Assembly: GCF_022347765.1 (NCBI RefSeq)
Contig: NZ_JAKRFZ010000003.1
Location: 186,001 to 250,000 of the forward strand
Direction of reading: 5' to 3'
Length of the DNA stretch: 64,000 nucleotides
From: Pseudoalteromonas sp. OOF1S-7
Lineage (GTDB): Bacteria; Pseudomonadota; Gammaproteobacteria; Enterobacterales; Alteromonadaceae
A program made the position numbers and the translations under genes. The notes beneath the pieces are model-generated. The model saw only the letters and a list, made by a program, of their open reading frames with translations, did no database searches and was not told the origin of the DNA. How positions within the stretch are numbered: position 1 is the first letter of the stretch; the number at the start of each line of letters is the position of its first letter. Below are positions 60,011-64,000 of the stretch, in pieces.

Positions 60011-61275
60011 GAGTCCTCCTTACTCAGCAAAGAGAAGGGTGAAACGATATCTAACAGCGTCCGGGCGATATCACGTAGATTGGTGATATCTGAATCATAG
60101 CAGGCGATGGCATCGTTCGGCATTACATAAGGGTTAATGTGGTCACGATAAGACTTACGCATCAGCTCTTCTACCGAGCGCTCTATCACCTGGGTTTTGC
60201 CGGTCAGCGGGTGGTTGCTGACCAGCACAATGCGACGTGGTGCATTGGTATATTCTTTGCCACCCACACAGTTGGCTGAAACGGCTGCCTGCAGCAGCCG
60301 GGTGCCGTAAGGCAGGTTGCTAGAGAAGCGGCCGATGGCGGCATTGGCATTACTCATTGACGAGTCAATCAGGTTAGACATAAAGACCCGAAAGCCCTTT
60401 GGCGTGATCTGTGACGGCTTCACCAGGTTGGGCTGAAAACAGCCGGTGCTGGGCACTATCACCTGATCGCCGGCAATGAGGACATGATCTTTGACTGGCT
60501 GGCCGGTCATAATGCCAGTCAGATCCGCTTCGATGCGCCAGCCCTGGCGAACCAGGATCACCTGGTCCAGTTTGGCATCGGGGCGGACACCGGCCGCAGC
60601 CCGAATGGCTTCTGAGAGCAGGCGCTGCTTTGAGTGGTCGCCCGACGCCGCCACCTGCTGATCTAACAGCTGTTCGGGTAACTTGGCATTGATGGTCACC
60701 CGGCCCGGTGAAAAGACCGCGCCTGAGACTGGCACTTCGATGGCAGCCCAGGTTTTGACCTTAACCGTAACATCCAGCGTCTGAGCGCGGAAGATTTTGG
60801 CACGAATAAGCGCCAGCTCCACTTTTTGCGCCAGGGCCTTGGTGGTCAAACCTGCGGCGTAGATGGGTTCAATCACAGGTAATGTCAGCGCCCCTGAGCT
60901 GTCCAGCACATAGTCGCCGTTAAAGCCTTCGCCGTATTCCATTCTGACCTGGATCAGGTCGCCCGGGCTTAATGGTGCTGCACCGAATGCGCCTCGGTAG
61001 CTTGATTCATTGGGGCTCAGGCCGGGCGCTGCCAGCACAATGGGTTGATCAACCCGAAAGTTAGCCGCCGCCGCAAAGTTGTCGGCATCGGTGCAGCTCA
61101 AACGAGACGCAAACACCGAGTTTGACTGAGTGAACTGGGTTCCTGTGGCATGTGGCATACCATAGAAATCATCATCGTTGTAATCCGGACTGAGTGTGCA
61201 GCCAGTGCCAAGCACACACAGTACAAGCGCTGAGATGCGTGTCATCAGGGTGGTGGTTGAAGTGGCTTGTGTCAT
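60007..61275 (-). CDS. Wza-like polysaccharide export lipoprotein (SLBB-type)
   Basis: At 422 aa it has a lipoprotein signal (LVLCVLGTGCTLSP, lipid Cys near residue 26), then the export-family domain (LSPGDLIQVRMEYGEGFNGDYVLDSSGALTLPVIEPIYAAGLTTKAL near 103) and a soluble-ligand-binding beta-grasp-like region (VPVSGAVFSPGRVTINAKLPEQLL near 180). It would form the outer-membrane pore for the polymer. It is longer than a minimal Wza core, and its last ~130 residues show no clear motif. First gene of the Wza-Wzz-Wzy subgroup; a 260-bp gap separates it from the GT2 gene. Confidence 0.85.
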   Translation of the reverse strand: MTQATSTTTLMTRISALVLCVLGTGCTLSPDYNDDDFYGMPHATGTQFTQSNSVFASRLSCTDADNFAAAANFRVDQPIVLAAPGLSPNESSYRGAFGAAPLSPGDLIQVRMEYGEGFNGDYVLDSSGALTLPVIEPIYAAGLTTKALAQKVELALIRAKIFRAQTLDVTVKVKTWAAIEVPVSGAVFSPGRVTINAKLPEQLLDQQVAASGDHSKQRLLSEAIRAAAGVRPDAKLDQVILVRQGWRIEADLTGIMTGQPVKDHVLIAGDQVIVPSTGCFQPNLVKPSQITPKGFRVFMSNLIDSSMSNANAAIGRFSSNLPYGTRLLQAAVSANCVGGKEYTNAPRRIVLVSNHPLTGKTQVIERSVEELMRKSYRDHINPYVMPNDAIACYDSDITNLRDIARTLLDIVSPFSLLSKEDS

Positions 61276-61535
61276 GGTTTGCTCCTTGGCAGTGGGTCTT
61301 ACTCAGTGTGCTTAGCATGACAGGAGCATAATCTAAGCCAATTTAATTATCTCTTTTAAATCAGGTGGTTAAGGTTTTTGACGTCGTGATGCACGCTGTT
61401 TTTTTGTATTTTGCAAAGCAATTTCAAAATGAAAAGAAGCCAGCAAATGCTGGCTTAAGGGCCATTGGTGCGAGGTGCGTTATCAGTCAGCAGTTGCCTG
61501 CTGGCTGATAACGGCGCGGGCCCGGGAGCGAAGGG

Positions 61536-62558
61536 TTAGCTGGCAGGATGCTTATTTGCCTGCCTAAGGGTACGCATAGCCAGTTTTTCTGCGCGATTGT
61601 AGAGTGATTTGGGCAGCAGGCTGGTTACAGCGCTGCACCAGGTCAGGGCAGTGCGCCCCGGCTCTTCAAACAAAATACGAATGTCGGTAAACAGCGCTTT
61701 GTGGATAAGCTTCAGCGCGGCTATGGTATTGCGGGACTGCACGGCACGACGGCTCAGATATCTGAGCTGATATGCGCGTGCAAGCGAGCCACACTGTTTA
61801 AAAAATTGCGCATGGCTGCGCCTATGTTTATTGACTGCATGCTCCCAGCTCAGATATTGCTTTTGCAGGTTGGCAGATAAGCCACTGGCATTAACGCGAT
61901 AAAAGGTCAGTGGCTCAGGGATCCCGGCAAAAGTCGCCTGGGTGTAAAGCGCCAGGCGCAACCACATTTCTATGTCTTCAGATTGTCTGAGATTTTCATC
62001 AAAGTACTGCCGCCAGCTGCGGGTTTCGTCATGAAAGGCGACTTTTTCCAGGGCGGCTGCGCGTATTACCGGTGCGGAACCATTACCTACCGGATTACGA
62101 CAAAAAATGGTTTTGGCATTGATGTTGTCTAACTTGGGAAACTGGCCAATTCCCAGTTGTTTATTGTCATCGTCGACAAACAACGACGGGCAGTAACTGA
62201 CGTCAACATGGGGGTTGCGATTCAGGTGTGCAACATGTTTTTCGAGCTTGTCGACTGCCCAGTAGTCGTCGGCGTCCAGCAAAGCAATATAAACGCCCCG
62301 AGCGTTACGGATCCCGGTGTTGCGTGCCCCGGACAGGCCGCGATTGTGCTGACGAATGATGTGGATCCGGTGGTCTTTATAGTCTCTCAGGTAGCTCAGT
62401 GTGTTGTCACTGCAGCCATCATCAACACAGATCACTTCAAAATTCTGATAGGTCTGGTTGAGCACCGAGCAGATGCATTTATCAATATATTTCTCAACGT
62501 TGAACATAGGGATGATGACACTGACAACGGGTTTTGAATTAATCACATAGTTAGTCAT
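61536..62558 (-). CDS. Glycosyltransferase family 2
   Basis: At 340 aa it has the GT-A core VSVIIPMFNVEKYIDKCICSVLNQTY near residue 12, CVDDGCSDNTL near 44, RGLSGARNTGI near 73, and the metal motif LLDADDYW near 92, followed by an acceptor region ending in a basic tail. It adds one sugar to the lipid-linked repeat unit of the exopolysaccharide. It follows the flippase gene by 13 bp. Sugar specificity cannot be read. Confidence 0.9.
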   Translation of the reverse strand: MTNYVINSKPVVSVIIPMFNVEKYIDKCICSVLNQTYQNFEVICVDDGCSDNTLSYLRDYKDHRIHIIRQHNRGLSGARNTGIRNARGVYIALLDADDYWAVDKLEKHVAHLNRNPHVDVSYCPSLFVDDDNKQLGIGQFPKLDNINAKTIFCRNPVGNGSAPVIRAAALEKVAFHDETRSWRQYFDENLRQSEDIEMWLRLALYTQATFAGIPEPLTFYRVNASGLSANLQKQYLSWEHAVNKHRRSHAQFFKQCGSLARAYQLRYLSRRAVQSRNTIAALKLIHKALFTDIRILFEEPGRTALTWCSAVTSLLPKSLYNRAEKLAMRTLRQANKHPAS

Positions 62559-62571
62559 AGCGGGCTCCGGA

Positions 62572-63825
62572 TCATAAAGAAGATTTTGCTGCGCCGGCGT
62601 AACAACGTCTCAGCGCAAAGTCTGCCAATGGGAAGAGCAGCCACAGTGCGCTGCAACTCACCAGTACGGCGGCAAGTAAAAGGGGTTGATCAGGCTGTAT
62701 CATTAACAGCCCGGCCAGGGAAACGAGTAAACAGTAGGCGTTCAGCTGACATTCCCGGGCATAGCAGCCATTGCTTCTTTGTATTACTGCGTAACTATCG
62801 GTCCATACGGTGCTGGTGGCAATCAGGCATAGTAAGGCGCCGGTGGTAAAGCTGCCTTGCCAGTGTTCACTGAATACCACAGGCACATACCAGGGGACCA
62901 GTAACGCCTGTACAATAAAAATCGCAGACACGGCCATCGTAATGGCGAGCAGCAGCTGGCTGTGTCTGGTACCGAAATTGCCTGCATTTTTAAGTTTGCA
63001 AACAAACGGGTAAAGTGCAGTGGTGTAAGCCTGAGCAACCGATATCGCCAGCCCGACGCCGACACTTTTAGCGAAGCTATATAAGCCAAACAAGTCGGGA
63101 GTCAGCAGGCGTGCTGCCACGAACATGTCTATATTGACACGCAGCGAGCGCAGGATTTCACTGCCAGCGAGCTGGGTGGACGCTTTAAGTAGCCGGGTAA
63201 ACACTGCTTTGCTGAACTGGCCCGTCATCGCCGAAGTGGGGACAAAGGCAAAGCAGCCAAGCCATAATACGGTGAATGCCCATTTGCCAATCACCACGGC
63301 CAGTAGTCCGGCGTCGAGGTACAGTGCAGCAGCCAGAGCTAAGTTTTCGGTGATAATACAGACGCTGCTGATCAGGCCGAACAGGCCCATTTGGTTGCGT
63401 CTTTGCATCAGGAAAACCTGATTACAGACCAGCGGAAATACCAGATAGGTCAGCGCCATCAAGGCAATCAGCACTGTCATGTCCTGACCCGGAAACAACC
63501 AGGTACTGGCAATTGCGAGCAGAATTTGTACCAGGCATAAGGCAACACACAGCAGCCACTGTAATAACCGGCCGTTTTTCAAAAAAGCGGGTAAGTCGTC
63601 ATCACAGGCCCGGATCACCTGTGCGCCGGCACCAGAGCGCAGCAACAGCCTCAGCACTTCATGTACCGTCAGCGCCAGCATGGCCGTGCCATACTCAGTG
63701 GCAGACAAACAGGCTGCCATCGCCATGATGCTGATCAGCCGCGAGGCCTTGGCAACCACCTCGGCACCGATCAGATAAGAGGTATTGCTGAGCAGGGTCC
63801 GCATTGTGCTGGTTGGGTGTGTCAT
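62572..63825 (-). CDS. Wzx-like oligosaccharide flippase
   Basis: At 417 aa the protein is hydrophobic almost throughout, with about twelve likely membrane segments (for example LISIMAMAACLSATEYGTAML, FGLISSVCIITENLALAAAL, LLAITMAVSAIFIVQALLVPWYVPVVF), in the manner of the polysaccharide_synt / MATE-like family that moves lipid-linked units across the inner membrane. The last ~175 bp of the window upstream of it show no gene; more of the cluster may lie beyond. Confidence 0.82.
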   Translation of the reverse strand: MTHPTSTMRTLLSNTSYLIGAEVVAKASRLISIMAMAACLSATEYGTAMLALTVHEVLRLLLRSGAGAQVIRACDDDLPAFLKNGRLLQWLLCVALCLVQILLAIASTWLFPGQDMTVLIALMALTYLVFPLVCNQVFLMQRRNQMGLFGLISSVCIITENLALAAALYLDAGLLAVVIGKWAFTVLWLGCFAFVPTSAMTGQFSKAVFTRLLKASTQLAGSEILRSLRVNIDMFVAARLLTPDLFGLYSFAKSVGVGLAISVAQAYTTALYPFVCKLKNAGNFGTRHSQLLLAITMAVSAIFIVQALLVPWYVPVVFSEHWQGSFTTGALLCLIATSTVWTDSYAVIQRSNGCYARECQLNAYCLLVSLAGLLMIQPDQPLLLAAVLVSCSALWLLFPLADFALRRCYAGAAKSSL

Positions 63826-64000
63826 GGCATCGTTCTCTCGTTATCAGATACCTTTACTAACCAAAATCCGTACCAAGGCGAGCTGAGGCTCTAAAAGAAT
63901 TCAAGAAAGCCTATTAGTTATATGTTTTTAAAATACTTTATTTGTAATTTAGATTGCCTGATTTGATCGTGAGGGGGGTATACAGAACGTGCTTAGGTAA

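Noticed and set aside
1..64000. CRISPR arrays, tRNA or rRNA genes, insertion sequences and transposases.
   Set aside because: I looked for repeat-spacer arrays, tRNA-like cloverleaf ends and transposase motifs and saw none; a tRNA scan was not possible here.

Overview
The window looks like part of a marine gammaproteobacterial chromosome, most likely Pseudoalteromonas or a close Alteromonadales relative. The assignment rests on gene order and protein style: prfC, argS, pdxH, a TatD-family gene, a YtjB/Smp-type gene divergent from serB, and a pdhR-aceE-aceF-lpd block with a three-lipoyl E2. It also rests on a double-glycine RiPP-type leader of a kind I associate with this group. No 16S rRNA or other decisive marker is present, so the genus is an inference.

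Layout. 1-4508 (+) is the 3' end of a non-ribosomal peptide synthetase (A C-terminus, PCP, C, A, PCP, thioesterase). 4812-11573 is housekeeping: prfC, argS, pdxH, a TatD nuclease, a YtjB/Smp-like membrane protein on the minus strand, and serB. 11574-12960 is a conspicuously AT-rich insert with an uncharacterised 128-aa gene and an AbiGi-family gene, closed by a strong hairpin. 12990-37159 (minus) is a compact biosynthetic operon of four genes: trans enoyl reductase, trans acyltransferase, NodU/CmcH-type carbamoyltransferase, and one roughly 20-kb AT-less PKS/NRPS gene. The megasynthase reads KS-DH-KR-cMT-ACP / KS-KR-ACP / C-A-PCP (threonine code) / KS-KR-ACP / KS-KR-ACP / terminal reductase. 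I do not recognise its product.

37351-41208 holds four secreted proteins of mostly unknown role: a fibrinogen-like protein, an unknown, a MepA-type endopeptidase and a small Cys-containing protein. A heptanucleotide repeat lies in one promoter region. 41535-48800 is the pyruvate dehydrogenase locus with a visible PdhR operator. 49364-53078 (minus) is a two-gene ATPase pair (AAA/STAND-like, the second with TPR-like repeats) behind a promoter buried in palindromes. 53321-56625 has a secreted M20 peptidase, an orphan RiPP-precursor-like gene, a decayed gene remnant, and an ECF sigma factor between two small CPxC membrane proteins. 56884-63825 has a NYN-domain gene and then a minus-strand exopolysaccharide cluster (Wzx flippase, GT2, Wza-like, Wzz-like, Wzy/ligase-like) that probably continues past the window.

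How it fits together. In the 12990-37159 operon, the free-standing AT would load every AT-less module with malonyl, and the PfaD-type reductase would saturate selected enoyl intermediates. The assembly line would insert one Thr, the terminal reductase would release an aldehyde or alcohol, and the carbamoyltransferase would put a carbamate on a hydroxyl of the chain, starter or product. The NRPS at the left edge is on the other strand, behind housekeeping genes, and probably belongs to a different cluster.
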